The notes beneath the pieces are model-generated. The model worked only from the letters and a program-made list of their open reading frames with translations, was not told the DNA's origin and searched no databases. Below, in pieces: positions 35,030 through 44,768 of a stretch of DNA of 64,000 nucleotides. Origin of the DNA: Trinickia caryophylli (GTDB lineage: Bacteria > Pseudomonadota > Gammaproteobacteria > Burkholderiales > Burkholderiaceae); contig NZ_CP139971.1 of assembly GCF_034424545.1 (NCBI RefSeq), forward strand, positions 1 through 64,000, given 5' to 3'. Made by a program: the position numbers and the translations under genes. Numbering within the stretch: position 1 is the first letter of the stretch; each line of letters begins with the position of its first letter.

Positions 35030-35485
35030 TCACCCCCTGTTCGTCGGTCTGGCGAGCGCGAGCGTGAGCGAATCGAATTCGCCGTTGAAATACTTTTCGA
35101 TCGCGCGGACGAACGGTGCGCGTTCGTGCGAGCCGGCGGCCTCGGCGAACAGCGTCATCGACGAGCGGAACTTGAGGTCGTCGGGGTAGCCGAAGATCTG
35201 ATCGATCGGCCGGTCTTCGATCGCATTGACGAGTTCCGTGCACTCGCGCAGCCGCGCGCCCAGAATCGGGTGAGCGAGGTAAGCCCGGGCCTCGTCGAGC
35301 GAGACGATCGCGAACCGTGCGGCCATTGCGCTGTGTCCGAGCCCCGCGATCTGCGGAAACACGAACCACATCCAATGGCTCCGCTTATGGCCCGCGCGAA
35401 GCTCCGCTCGCACCTGGCCGTAGACGGGGGCTTGCGCGTTCGCGAAGCGCTGCAGCCCTGACGCTTCACTGCCTTCGACGTTCAT
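35030..35485 (-). CDS. DUF1810 family protein
   Basis: This 151-residue protein matches DUF1810: it starts with a Leu/Gln-rich helix (LQRFANAQAPVYGQVRAEL), then KRSHWMWFVFPQIAGLGHSAMA, and has RECTELVNA, IFGYPDDLKFRSSMTLF and the FNGEFDSLT ending typical of the family. Function is unknown; the domain is small, soluble and all-alpha. GGAGGG at proper spacing supports the start. Confidence 0.92.
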   Translation of the reverse strand: MNVEGSEASGLQRFANAQAPVYGQVRAELRAGHKRSHWMWFVFPQIAGLGHSAMAARFAIVSLDEARAYLAHPILGARLRECTELVNAIEDRPIDQIFGYPDDLKFRSSMTLFAEAAGSHERAPFVRAIEKYFNGEFDSLTLALARPTNRG

Positions 35486-35501
35486 CGTTTCCCTCCGTGC
35501 T

Positions 35502-35551
35502 TATAGGGGGGCGGCACTCATAGGTGTCGGTCCTCATAGGGGCCGGTACTC
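35502..35551. repeat. 16-bp imperfect tandem repeat
   Basis: Three imperfect copies of about 16 bp (TTATAGGGGGGCGGCAC, TCATAGGTGTCGGTCC, TCATAGGGGCCGGTAC) lie between the DUF1810 gene and the end of the cobB gene. Confidence 0.65.
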
Positions 35552-35645
35552 GTGCGCGATGAAGCCGCGCCGGGTCGTACGGGTTCCTGTATCGAACGAT
35601 AGTGCCTGCGCGCGCTGGCGGCCAGCCGTATGGCATGGCGGAACG

Positions 35646-36950
35646 TTACCGGCCGCTGGTGAATTCGCCGCTGAACAAGGCCGCAGCGAGCTCCGGATTG
35701 GAGGGCCAGTACCCGTGCATGTAAGTTGCGAAGATCGAACCGTGCCTGAAGACCGCTTCGCCGGGCGCGCTGGACGACGGACGTGTCGCGCGCGCGATGG
35801 GCTCGAGCGGCGTACTGATGCGCGAGTAGTGGAACGTGTGCCCGCGCAGTGAGCCGTGGCGCGTATCGAGCTGCTGCATGCCGAGCGCGGCCAGGCGAGC
35901 TTGCATCGTCGCATGGCCCGGCAGCAGTCCCAGCATCGGCGCGGTCGCGCCTTGCGCGTCGGTCAGCTTTTCCAGCAGATAGAGCATGCCGCCGCATTCG
36001 GCGACGATCGGTTTCCCGCTGGCCGCGTGTTCGCGGATGGAGGCGCCGGTGCGCTCGCATCGTGCAAGGGCGGCGGCGTGCAGCTCGGGGTAGCCCCCCG
36101 GCAGGTATAACGCATCGGCATCGGGCAATGCTTCGTCCGCCAGCGGCGAGAAAAAGCTGATGCTCGCGCCGAGCGCCTCGAGCAGCGCAAGATTGGCGGG
36201 GTAGATGAACGAGAACGCGGCATCGCGCGCGACGGCGATGTGCGTGCCCGCCAGGCTGGCAGCGACGGTCGGCGTCTGGGCGGATGCGAAAGCGACTGGT
36301 GCGGGCAGTTCGGCCAGGGCCGTTTGCGCAAGCGCGTCAGCCGCGCAATCGAGGCGAGCATCGAGATTCGCGATCTCGTCGGCGCCGTGAAGGCCGAGAT
36401 GGCGAGCCGGCAGCGCCATCTCGTCGGATGCTGCCACGTGCCCGAGCCAGCGCAGGTCCGCCGGCAGCGATTCGACGAGCATGCGAGCATGAAGCGGCGA
36501 GGCAACGTGGTTTGCCAGCACGCCATGGAACGGCACGTCGTCGCGATAGCGAGCGAGGCCGAACGCGAGTGCGCCGAAGGTCTGCGCCATCGCTTTGGCC
36601 GATATCACGGCGGCCACGGGTACGCGAAACGCGGCGGCGATATCCGCGCTGCTCGGTGTGCCGTCGAAAAGCCCCATCACCCCTTCGATCAGGATCACGT
36701 CGGCTTCGCAAGCCGCCTGCGCGAGCAGGGCCCGGCATGCCTCGTCGCCGACCATCCAAAGATCGAGCGAGAGGACCGGGGCGCCGCTTGCTCGGGACAG
36801 GATCGTCGGATCGAGGAAATCGGGGCCTGCCTTGAACACGCGCACGCGCCGGCCTTGCCGCCGGTGGAGCCGGGCGAGGCCGGCCGTGATCGTCGTCTTG
36901 CCCTGTCCCGACGCCGGCGCGCCGATCAGCAGGGCGGGGCAGGCGGGCAT
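35646..36950 (-). CDS. cobB: Cobyrinate/hydrogenobyrinate a,c-diamide synthase (CobB/CbiA)
   Basis: This 434-residue two-domain enzyme has an N-terminal nucleotide-binding P-loop of the MinD/BioD type (IGAPASGQGKTTITAGLARLH, about residues 7-27) and a C-terminal class I glutamine amidotransferase domain. That domain contains the active Cys in KPIVAECGGMLYLLE (about residue 327). It amidates the a and c side chains of the corrin ring with Gln and ATP. It starts 2 bp after the cobO stop in the cobE-cobO-cobB operon on the minus strand. Confidence 0.95.
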   Translation of the reverse strand: MPACPALLIGAPASGQGKTTITAGLARLHRRQGRRVRVFKAGPDFLDPTILSRASGAPVLSLDLWMVGDEACRALLAQAACEADVILIEGVMGLFDGTPSSADIAAAFRVPVAAVISAKAMAQTFGALAFGLARYRDDVPFHGVLANHVASPLHARMLVESLPADLRWLGHVAASDEMALPARHLGLHGADEIANLDARLDCAADALAQTALAELPAPVAFASAQTPTVAASLAGTHIAVARDAAFSFIYPANLALLEALGASISFFSPLADEALPDADALYLPGGYPELHAAALARCERTGASIREHAASGKPIVAECGGMLYLLEKLTDAQGATAPMLGLLPGHATMQARLAALGMQQLDTRHGSLRGHTFHYSRISTPLEPIARATRPSSSAPGEAVFRHGSIFATYMHGYWPSNPELAAALFSGEFTSGR

Positions 36951-36952
36951 GT

Positions 36953-37555
36953 TCAGAACTCCACGCCGCGCTGCGCCTTGACGCCCTGCTCGCGATAGGG
37001 GTGCTTGACGAGGCGCATCTCGGTGACGAGGTCGGCCGCCTCCACGAGCGCATCGGGCGCGTGGCGCCCCGTTACGACCACATGCAACATCGGATCGCGC
37101 GCCTGCAATGCGGCGAGTACCTCGTCGAGCGGCAGATATTCATACTTGAGCACCGTATTCAGTTCGTCGAGGATCACCATTCGGCAGGTGCCGCTCTCGA
37201 TCATCCTCAGCGCCTCGTTCCAGCCCTTGCGCGCCGTCGCTATGTCGGCTTCGCGATTCTGTGTGTTCCAGGTGTAGCCGTCGCCCATCGTCACGAAATC
37301 GCATTGCGGGTGCGCGCCGAGAAAGTCGCGCTCGGACGTATGCAGCGCGCCCTTGATGAACTGCACGACGCCGATGCGCTCGCCGTGCCCGAGCATGCGC
37401 ACCGCCATGCCGAACGCTGCCGTGCTCTTGCCCTTGCCGTTGCCGGTGTGCACGATCAGCAAGCCCTTTTCGGTCGTGGCGGCCGCCTGCTTTTTCTCGT
37501 GGCCTGCGCGGCGCCGCTCGGTCATGCGCTGGTGCGATTCGGGGTCCGTCTTCAT
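36953..37555 (-). CDS. cobO: Cob(I)yrinic acid a,c-diamide adenosyltransferase (CobO/BtuR)
   Basis: This 200-residue protein has the CobO P-loop (LLIVHTGNGKGKSTAAFG, about residues 32-49) and the family motifs QFIKGA, MGDGYTWNTQNR and VILDELNTVLKYEYL. It transfers the 5'-deoxyadenosyl group from ATP to the corrinoid cobalt. The ATG at 37555 overlaps the preceding cobE stop (ATGA) and fits CobO length (196-203). Confidence 0.95.
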   Translation of the reverse strand: MKTDPESHQRMTERRRAGHEKKQAAATTEKGLLIVHTGNGKGKSTAAFGMAVRMLGHGERIGVVQFIKGALHTSERDFLGAHPQCDFVTMGDGYTWNTQNREADIATARKGWNEALRMIESGTCRMVILDELNTVLKYEYLPLDEVLAALQARDPMLHVVVTGRHAPDALVEAADLVTEMRLVKHPYREQGVKAQRGVEF

Positions 37556-38052
37556 GCGCTGAAGTCCTTGAAATTCGTGGGTTGTATGGGGCTGTCGATC
37601 GCACGTGCGACCGGCCACGCGGCCACGGCCACGGTGACGCCCGCGCGTGCCTGCTTACGCACGACGAGGGTGCCGCCGGGCGCCGCGAGCAGCGCGCAAG
37701 GCTCGCAGACCGCCGTGGCGCCGACGTGCAGTTGCGCTGCGGCCGAACCTGCGGGCAAGCCGTATGCGTCGGCACATGCGCTGACGGCGTTCGCTTCGAA
37801 GGTCACGAGCGGCAGCCGGTAGCGCGCGCAGAACGCGAGCAGGCCCGGCTCTCCCGCTTTCGCATCGAGCGTCGCGACGCAACGCACCGCACGTATCGTA
37901 CGAGCGGCGAGCGCCGCCAACACGGCTGCCTCGATTTGCGCGAGGGATGCGCCGCGCCGGCATCCGATGCCGACGGCAAAGCGCGCGTGCGGCTCCGGAC
38001 TGGCCGGCTCGTCGCTCGAAAGCGCGGTTGCAGGCGGCTGTCCAGTCGTCAT
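37552..38052 (-). CDS. cobE: Cobalamin biosynthesis protein CobE / CbiG C-terminal domain
   Basis: This 166-residue protein has the CobE/CbiG C-terminal fold: FAVGIGCRRGASLAQIEAAVLAAL near the N-terminus and LDAKAGEPGLLAFCARYRLP further on, then a Val-rich C-terminal strand region. CobE is needed in aerobic B12 producers but its exact step is debated; it is related to the CbiG C-terminal domain. Gene order cobE-cobO-cobB with ATGA couplings supports a B12 role. Confidence 0.9.
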   Translation of the reverse strand: MTTGQPPATALSSDEPASPEPHARFAVGIGCRRGASLAQIEAAVLAALAARTIRAVRCVATLDAKAGEPGLLAFCARYRLPLVTFEANAVSACADAYGLPAGSAAAQLHVGATAVCEPCALLAAPGGTLVVRKQARAGVTVAVAAWPVARAIDSPIQPTNFKDFSA

Positions 38053-38182
38053 ATCGGTGGATCGTCAGGAGTGAAGGCCATGCCCGCCCACACAGGGGCG
38101 AGATGCGGCCGATACGATAGCACAGCGGTCGGCCGCCATTTCTTGACGAATCGCGACGAAGGCACCTACACTCGCAACCGAT

Positions 38183-38432
38183 CTGGTGCTCGCGCGCGCT
38201 TTTCCTGCGCGCGCAGTTAAACGGGAAACAGAAGCTCGCCGCGGCTCTCCTGCGCGGCAGGGCGAAACTGTGCTGCCCCCGCAACGGTAGGCGAGCGCAT
38301 CGCATGACGCGATGCAGAGCCGGCTTCTATGCATGTGCGCAAGGCCGCCCATGCAGATGACCACTGCGCAAGAAACAACATTACTCGCGCGGGAAGGTGA
38401 AGCGGCGCTCTCGTCAGCCCGGATACCGGCCA
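38183..38432 (+). ncRNA. Cobalamin (B12) riboswitch upstream of the Ni/Co transporter
   Basis: On the plus strand the leader has TGGTGCT near its start, AGTTAAACGGGAA, CTGCCCCCGCAACGGTA, a diverged GACCACTG and a 3' GTCAGCCCGGATACCGGCC, in the order of the class I cobalamin element. It lies about 220 bp before the transporter gene and points in its direction. B12 binding is expected to switch off the transporter and probably cobW-cobN-chlID-like genes. Confidence 0.88.
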
Positions 38433-38653
38433 GAGCGGAGGACAGGCGCTGCGGGTAGGCGGCGCGACTGTCACGACTTCCCTGTCTTCGGCATCGATCG
38501 CCGGCGCTTCCCGCTGCCCGCTCGCCGTGTTTCCGGTTCGACGCTCAGGCGTGCGCCCGCGCATGCCGCGGCGGTGCGCATCGGGCCAGCGCGCGTGGCA
38601 CGTGGGACGCGTCGGGCGTCGGTGAGGCCGGGCGCAGCGGAGTCGATTTCATC

Positions 38654-39742
38654 ATGCATCGATCGTCACAGGCGCCGACCGTGCTTCATTCCTTTCTTGA
38701 ATTGTTCAACGACAGCCCCGCCGCTCCGCGGCGCAAAGTCATCGGCATTTATGCCGTGGTGCTGGCCTTCAATCTCGGCGCGTGGGCATGGGCCTTCGTT
38801 GCCTTCCATGCGCAGCCGGTGCTGCTCGGCACGGCACTGCTCGCCTATACGTTCGGCCTGCGGCACGCCGTCGACGCCGATCATATCGCCGCCATCGACA
38901 ACGTCACGCGCAAGCTGCTGCAGGAGCGCCGCAATCCGCTCGGCGCCGGCTTTTTCTTTTCGCTCGGGCACTCGAGCGTGGTCGTGGCGATGTCGATCGC
39001 GGTGGCCTTGACGGCCGCCACGCTGACGACGCATTTCTCCGATTTCAAGGCGGTGGGCGGCATCATCAGTACGAGCGTATCGGCGTTTTTCCTGCTCGTG
39101 CTCGCCGCCGCCAACATGATGATTCTCGTCTCCGTGTGGCGCGCGTTTCGCGCCGCGCGCCGCGGCGAGCCGCTTGTCGAGGAGGATCTCGACCTGCTGC
39201 TCGGCAACCGCGGGTTTCTCGCGCGCCTGTTCCGGCCGCTTTTCAAGCTCGCGTCGCGAAGCTGGCATCTTTATCCGATCGGGCTGCTGTTCGGCTTCAG
39301 CTTCGACACGGCCACAGAGGTCGCGCTTTTCGGTATCTCCGCGACACAGGCCGCGGGCGGGCTCTCGATCTGGTCGATCGTGGCCTTGCCGCTGCTCTTC
39401 ACGGCCGGCATGTCGCTCGTCGATACCACCGACGGCATTCTCATGACGGGTGCCTATCGCTGGGCGTTCGTGCGGCCCATCCGCAAGATCTACTACAACC
39501 TGACGATCACCTTCGTTTCCGTCGTGGTCGCACTCGTGATCGGCTGCGTGGAAGTGCTCGCGCTCGTCGCATCGCGGTTGCAACTGAAAGGCGGCTTTTG
39601 GGAATTCGTCGGCAACATCGCGGATCATTTCGGTGTGCTCGGCTATTTCGTCATCGGCATTTTCATCGTCAGCTGGGCCGTGTCGGCGCTCATCTATCGC
39701 CTCATGCGGTACGACGAGATCGACGTGACGCTGTCCGCCTGA
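38654..39742 (+). CDS. NiCoT-family nickel/cobalt transporter (HoxN/NixA type)
   Basis: This 362-residue membrane protein has about eight hydrophobic segments and the NiCoT signature LRHAVDADHIAAIDNVTR in transmembrane segment 2 (HAVDADH), plus LGHSSVVV and GLLFGFSFDTATEVALF. It should import cobalt for the corrin ring. Its position behind a cobalamin riboswitch and in front of cobW and cobN points to Co rather than Ni. Confidence 0.93.
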   Translation: MHRSSQAPTVLHSFLELFNDSPAAPRRKVIGIYAVVLAFNLGAWAWAFVAFHAQPVLLGTALLAYTFGLRHAVDADHIAAIDNVTRKLLQERRNPLGAGFFFSLGHSSVVVAMSIAVALTAATLTTHFSDFKAVGGIISTSVSAFFLLVLAAANMMILVSVWRAFRAARRGEPLVEEDLDLLLGNRGFLARLFRPLFKLASRSWHLYPIGLLFGFSFDTATEVALFGISATQAAGGLSIWSIVALPLLFTAGMSLVDTTDGILMTGAYRWAFVRPIRKIYYNLTITFVSVVVALVIGCVEVLALVASRLQLKGGFWEFVGNIADHFGVLGYFVIGIFIVSWAVSALIYRLMRYDEIDVTLSA

Positions 39743-39760
39743 GCGCCTGACAGCCTGAGC
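39737..39760. repeat. 8-bp tandem repeat GCCTGAGC x3 across a stop codon
   Basis: GCCTGAGC, GCCTGACA, GCCTGAGC follow one another. The first TGA is the stop codon of the transporter gene. Confidence 0.75.
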
Positions 39761-39797
39761 GCAGGCTCTCCCGCGCATCATTCATTCGAGGTCCTTC

Positions 39798-40880
39798 ATG
39801 CAGCAGACATCCATGCGCAAGATTCCCGTCACGATCGTCACGGGCTTCCTCGGCAGCGGCAAGACCACCTTGCTGCGCCATATCCTTCGGCATGCGGGCG
39901 GTTTGCGCATCGCCGTCATCGTCAACGAGTTCGGCGAGCTCGGCATAGACGGCGAGATTCTGCGCGGCTGCGGAATCGGCTGCGACGAAAACGGCAACGA
40001 GCAGGAAGGCCAGCTTTACGAACTCGCGAACGGCTGCCTTTGCTGCACCGTGCAGGAAGCATTCTTCCCGGTCATGGAGGAACTCGTCGAGCGGCGCGGG
40101 CAGATCGATCACGTGCTGATCGAGACGTCCGGTCTCGCGTTGCCGAAGCCGCTCGTGCAAGCCTTCAACTGGCCGTCGATCAAGAACGCCTTTACGGTGG
40201 ATGCCGTGGTCACGGTCGTCGACGGGCCGGCCGCCGCGAGCGGCCAGTTCGCCGCCGACCCGCGCGCCGTGGACGAGCAGCGCCGCGCGGATCCGAACCT
40301 CGATCACGAATCGCCGTTGCACGAGCTCTTCGAAGATCAACTGTCGGCCGCCGATCTCGTCATCCTCAACAAGATCGACGCGATGCAAGCCGGCGAACAG
40401 GCGGCCGTGGAGGCGCTCGTGCGCGGGGAAATTCCTCCGCACGTGAAGATCGTGCCGGCGCAGATGGGGCAGGTCGATCTGCACGCGCTTTTCGGTCTCG
40501 AGGCGGCGTCCGAGGCCACGATCCACCTGCGCCACGACCACCATGGCTCGGCGGACGACGCCGACCATCACCACGACGAGTTCGATTCGGTGGCCGTGGT
40601 GGGCGAGCCGGCCACGCGCGAGGCCGCCGTGGCCGCGCTGCGCCGGCTCGTCGAGGTGCATACGATCTATCGGGCCAAGGGCTTCGCCGCGTTGCCCGGC
40701 GCGCCGATGCGGCTCGTCGTGCAGGGGGTGGGGCGGCGCTTCGACAGCTACTTCGACCGGCGCTGGCTGGGCGACGAGGTGCGCGCGAGCCGCTTCGTGC
40801 TGATCGGCGAGAACCTCGATCAAGCGAGGCTGCAGCGCGACTTCGATGCCGCGCTTGCCGCCGAATCGCAGCCGGCGTAA
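39798..40880 (+). CDS. cobW: Cobalamin biosynthesis GTP-binding protein CobW
   Basis: This 360-residue G3E GTPase has the Walker A motif [16 protein letters not shown] (about residues 13-28), the metal-binding CxCC motif in [12 protein letters not shown], the Walker B region [11 protein letters not shown] and NKID (VILNKIDAM). A His-rich segment ([19 protein letters not shown], about residues 245-263) can bind metal before the C-terminal CobW_C domain. CobW is a cobalt chaperone that supplies CobN. Confidence 0.95.
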   Translation: MQQTSMRKIPVTIVTGFLGSGKTTLLRHILRHAGGLRIAVIVNEFGELGIDGEILRGCGIGCDENGNEQEGQLYELANGCLCCTVQEAFFPVMEELVERRGQIDHVLIETSGLALPKPLVQAFNWPSIKNAFTVDAVVTVVDGPAAASGQFAADPRAVDEQRRADPNLDHESPLHELFEDQLSAADLVILNKIDAMQAGEQAAVEALVRGEIPPHVKIVPAQMGQVDLHALFGLEAASEATIHLRHDHHGSADDADHHHDEFDSVAVVGEPATREAAVAALRRLVEVHTIYRAKGFAALPGAPMRLVVQGVGRRFDSYFDRRWLGDEVRASRFVLIGENLDQARLQRDFDAALAAESQPA

Positions 40881-40890
40881 GAACGGCGCG

Positions 40891-40920
40891 GGCACAACAG
40901 GCAAACAGGCACAACAGGCA
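40891..40920. repeat. 13-bp direct repeat GGCACAACAGGCA x2
   Basis: Two perfect copies (40891-40903, 40908-40920), separated by AACA, lie between the cobW stop and the cobN start. An ACAGGC motif recurs at 8-9 bp inside it. Confidence 0.75.
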
Positions 40921-40928
40921 CCGCATCC

Positions 40929-43900
40929 ATGCATTTGCTGCGTACCGTGGCGGGCGGGTTCGTCGACGACAATGCAGGCGTCGTGCGAATCGATCAGCAG
41001 CCCGCCGACATCGTCGTCATGAGCTCGGCCGATACGACGCTCTCGCTGCTGGCGAGTGTGATCGAGCGGCTTGGCCCCGGCTTTCCGAGCGTACGTCTCG
41101 TCAATCTCGCCTATCTGCGGCAACCGGCTTCGGTCGATTTCTATCTCGACGACGTGCTGCAGCATGCGCGCGTCGTCGTCATCGATCATCTCGGCGGCGA
41201 AAGCTACTGGCCCTACGGCATCGAGCAGATCGGCGAGCTCGCGCGGCGCAAGCGGCAGATGCTCGTGATGTTCTCGGGCGACTTGCAGGAAGATCCGAAC
41301 CTCATCGCGAAGAGCACCGCGTCCGGCGATGTCTGCCGGCTGCTATGGCGCTATCTGCGTGAAGGGGGACCGCGCAATGCCGAGGCCTTCATGCGCGCGA
41401 TCGCATGGCACGCGTTCGGCTGGGATCGGGAGCCGCCGCCGCCTGCGCCACTGCCGGCGGCGACGCTCTATCATCCCGCGCTCGACACGCCGACGATCGC
41501 CGATTGGCAGACGCGTTGGCGCAACGATGCGCCCGTGGTCGCGCTACTCTTTTATCGGGCGCATCTGCAGGCCGCCAATACGGCCGTTTTCGATGCGCTG
41601 ATCGACGCGCTCGAGGCGCGGCGGATGAACGTACTGCCGATCGCTGTCACGTCGCTCAAGGATGCGGTGAGCCGCGACGTGGTAGGCACGCTGTGCGCCC
41701 GGCACGAGGTATCGCTCGTGCTCAACACGACGGCGTTCGCGGCTTCGGCGATCGACGACGCCGAGCCTCAGGCGCTCGCGGGTGACGCACCCGTGCTGCA
41801 GGTGATTCTGAGCGGAGGCAATCGCGAAGACTGGGTGAAGGACAATCAGGGGCTGCATGCACGCGATATCGCGATGCACGTGGCCCTGCCCGAAGTCGAT
41901 GGCCGCATCGTCACGCGTGCCGTGAGCTTCAAGGGACTGGCCTACCGCTGCGCGCGCACGCAGGTGGACGTCGTGCGCTATCGGGCCGACGCCGAACGCA
42001 TCGCCTTCGTGGCCGAGCTGAGCCGGCGCTGGTGCCGGTTGCGGACGCTGCCGAACGGCGAGAAGAAACTCGCGCTCGTGCTGGCGAATTACCCGACGAG
42101 CGATGGCCGCATCGGCAATGGAGTGGGGCTCGATACGCCCGCGTCGGTCGTGACGATCCTCTCGATGCTGCGCGCGGCCGGCTACGGGCTTGGCGATGCG
42201 CTGCCCGAAGACGGCGACGCGCTGATACGCCACCTCACGCGCGGCGTAACGAACGATGCCGGCACGCGTGCAGCGAGGCCGGCGTTTCAGAGCTTCGCGC
42301 TCGATGAATACCTCGCGTGCCTCGCCGGATTGCCCGATTCCGTGCGCGAGGCCATCGACGCGCGATGGGGGGCACCCGAGGACGATCCGACCGTACGCCA
42401 GGGCCGCTTCATGATCGCGGGCTGGCGCTGCGGGCGGATTTTCGTCGGCATTCAGCCGGCCCGCACGCGCGATGCGGGCGACTATGCGAGCTATCACGAT
42501 GCAGAGATCGTGCCGCCGCACGCCTATCTGGCGTTCTACTTCTGGCTGCGTCAGCGGTTCGCGGCCGATGCGCTCGTGCACGTGGGCAAGCACGGCAATC
42601 TCGAGTGGCTGCCGGGCAAGAGCGTCGCGCTCAGCGCGTCTTGCTGGCCCGACCTCACGCTCGGCCCGATGCCGCATTTGTATCCGTTCATCGTCAACGA
42701 TCCCGGCGAGGGCAGTCAGGCGAAGCGCCGGGCGCAGGCCGTCATCATCGATCACCTGATGCCGCCGCTCACGCGGGCGGAGACGTACGGGCCGCTGCAG
42801 GATCTCGAGCGTCAGGTGGACGAGTATTACGATGCGCTGAGCGTCGATGCCCGCCGAGCCAGACTTCTGCGGCGAACGATTCTTTCGACGATCGTCGAGC
42901 ATCGGCTGCACGAGGAGCTTAGCGTTGCGCCGCCGAGCGGGCAGGACGAGGAGGACGAACTGCTGACACGCGTCGATGCGTGGCTGTGCGAGCTCAAGGA
43001 AGCGCAGATCCGCGACGGACTGCATACGTTCGGACATTCGCCGGCCGGCAGGCAGCGGCGCGACACGCTGCTGGCGCTCGCGCGATTTCCGGCAGGCGAT
43101 GGTCGCGACGCGAACGCGGGCCTCATCGATGCACTCGCGCGCGATCTCGGCATCGCGCATTTGTTCGATCCGTTGACGGCCGAATGGTCCACCCCTTGGG
43201 AGGGGCCGAGGCCCGCGCTGCTCGCGCGCGTAAGCGATGCGCCCTGGCGTCATAACGGCGATACGCGCGAGCGGCTCGAATTGTTGGCGGGCTCGCTGCT
43301 CGACTCGCTCTGCGGCGGTAGCGACGGCGCGGATGGCGGTGAATGTGGCAAAGCGATCGTGCAGACGCCCGATGTGCTTGCGGGTCTGCCTTGCGCGCAG
43401 CGCGTGCTTGCGCGGTTGCGCGACGAGGTGCTGCCGCGGCTCGATGCATGCGGGCCGTCGGAACTGCATCAGCTCGCGCGCGGCCTGGAAGGACGGTTCG
43501 TACCGCCGGGGCCGAGCGGATCGCCTTCGCGCGGTCGGCCCGACGTGCTGCCGACGGGCCGCAACTTCTATTCGGTCGATACGCGAGCGATCCCGACGCA
43601 GGCGGCCTGGTCGCTCGGGTTGAAATCGGCCCGCCAGTTGATCGAGCGGCATGTGCAGGAGCACGGCGATTACCCGCGCTCGATCGGGCTCTCGGTCTGG
43701 GGCACGGCGACCATGCGCACGGGCGGCGACGATATCGCGCAAGCGTTCGCGCTGCTCGGCGTGCGGCCGAAATGGGCGCCCGGCAGCCACCGCGTGACCG
43801 ACTTCGAGATTCTGCCGGCGGGCGTGCTGGAGCGCCCGCGCATCGACGTGACGCTGCGCGTGTCGGGCTTTTTCCGCGACGCGTTTCCGAACGTCATTCA

Positions 43901-44768
43901 TCTGTTCGATGCGGCCGTGCAGGCCATTGCCGCGCTCGACGACGAGCCCGAAGACGTCAACCCGATTCGTGCGCGCGTGCTGCGCGAGCGCGATGCCTGG
44001 ATCGCGCGCGGGCTCGATGCAGAGGAAGCGCGCAGGCGCGCCGGCTGGCGCGTATTCGGCGCACGGCCCGGCACCTATGGAGCGGGCCTGCAGGAGATGA
44101 TCGACTCGGGGCGGTGGCAGAGCGACGAAGACCTCGCAGCCGCCTATCGGAGCTGGGGTGGTTTCGCCTACGCGCAGGCCAGTGCGGGCGAGTCCGCGCC
44201 CGGCGCATTCGCGACGCGGCTCGCCACGATCGACGTCGTGCTGCAGAACCAGGACAACCGCGAGCACGACGTGCTCGACTCGAACGATTACTACCAGTTT
44301 CAGGGCGGCATGGTGGCGGCCGTACGGCACTTCGCCGGGCGCCAGCCTCATGTCTATCACGCCGATCACAGCAACCCCGCGGCACCGCGCGTGCGGCCGC
44401 TCGGCGAGGAGATCGCGCGCGTGGTCCGCTCGCGTGTGGTCAATCCGAAGTGGATCGACGGCGTGAAGCGGCACGGCTACAAGGGCGCGGCGGAGATGGC
44501 GGCGACGGTCGATTACCTCTTCGGCTACGATGCGACCGCGCGCGTGGTTGCCGATCATCAATACGCGCTCGTGGCCGACGCTTATGTCAACGATGGTGCG
44601 ACGCGCGCCTTCTTGCAGCGACATAATCCGCACGCGCTGCATGCGATCTGCGAGCGGCTGCTCGAGGCGATCGGCCGTGGCCTCTGGCAGGAGCCCGGCC
44701 ACTATCGCGCGCAGCTCGAAGCGCATTTGCTCGACGCCGAGCAGCATATCGAAGGATTCTCGTCATGA
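40929..44768 (+). CDS. cobN: Cobaltochelatase subunit CobN
   Basis: This 1,279-residue protein is the large subunit that inserts cobalt into hydrogenobyrinic acid a,c-diamide, homologous to the magnesium chelatase H subunit. Typical stretches are HVGKHGNLEWLPGKSVALS (about residues 550-568), VNDPGEGSQAKRRAQAVIIDHLMPP, GRNFYSVDTRAIPTQAAW and QNQDNREHDVLDSNDYYQF. It overlaps the ChlI-like gene by ATGA. It needs an ATPase and a VWA partner, here the two following genes. Confidence 0.97.
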   Translation: MHLLRTVAGGFVDDNAGVVRIDQQPADIVVMSSADTTLSLLASVIERLGPGFPSVRLVNLAYLRQPASVDFYLDDVLQHARVVVIDHLGGESYWPYGIEQIGELARRKRQMLVMFSGDLQEDPNLIAKSTASGDVCRLLWRYLREGGPRNAEAFMRAIAWHAFGWDREPPPPAPLPAATLYHPALDTPTIADWQTRWRNDAPVVALLFYRAHLQAANTAVFDALIDALEARRMNVLPIAVTSLKDAVSRDVVGTLCARHEVSLVLNTTAFAASAIDDAEPQALAGDAPVLQVILSGGNREDWVKDNQGLHARDIAMHVALPEVDGRIVTRAVSFKGLAYRCARTQVDVVRYRADAERIAFVAELSRRWCRLRTLPNGEKKLALVLANYPTSDGRIGNGVGLDTPASVVTILSMLRAAGYGLGDALPEDGDALIRHLTRGVTNDAGTRAARPAFQSFALDEYLACLAGLPDSVREAIDARWGAPEDDPTVRQGRFMIAGWRCGRIFVGIQPARTRDAGDYASYHDAEIVPPHAYLAFYFWLRQRFAADALVHVGKHGNLEWLPGKSVALSASCWPDLTLGPMPHLYPFIVNDPGEGSQAKRRAQAVIIDHLMPPLTRAETYGPLQDLERQVDEYYDALSVDARRARLLRRTILSTIVEHRLHEELSVAPPSGQDEEDELLTRVDAWLCELKEAQIRDGLHTFGHSPAGRQRRDTLLALARFPAGDGRDANAGLIDALARDLGIAHLFDPLTAEWSTPWEGPRPALLARVSDAPWRHNGDTRERLELLAGSLLDSLCGGSDGADGGECGKAIVQTPDVLAGLPCAQRVLARLRDEVLPRLDACGPSELHQLARGLEGRFVPPGPSGSPSRGRPDVLPTGRNFYSVDTRAIPTQAAWSLGLKSARQLIERHVQEHGDYPRSIGLSVWGTATMRTGGDDIAQAFALLGVRPKWAPGSHRVTDFEILPAGVLERPRIDVTLRVSGFFRDAFPNVIHLFDAAVQAIAALDDEPEDVNPIRARVLRERDAWIARGLDAEEARRRAGWRVFGARPGTYGAGLQEMIDSGRWQSDEDLAAAYRSWGGFAYAQASAGESAPGAFATRLATIDVVLQNQDNREHDVLDSNDYYQFQGGMVAAVRHFAGRQPHVYHADHSNPAAPRVRPLGEEIARVVRSRVVNPKWIDGVKRHGYKGAAEMAATVDYLFGYDATARVVADHQYALVADAYVNDGATRAFLQRHNPHALHAICERLLEAIGRGLWQEPGHYRAQLEAHLLDAEQHIEGFSS

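Noticed and set aside
41544..44747. A 1,067-residue open frame on the strand opposite cobN
   Set aside because: It is antisense to a gene with clear CobN motifs. High GC with few stops makes long antisense frames common here, and its sequence is Arg/His-rich without a recognisable domain.
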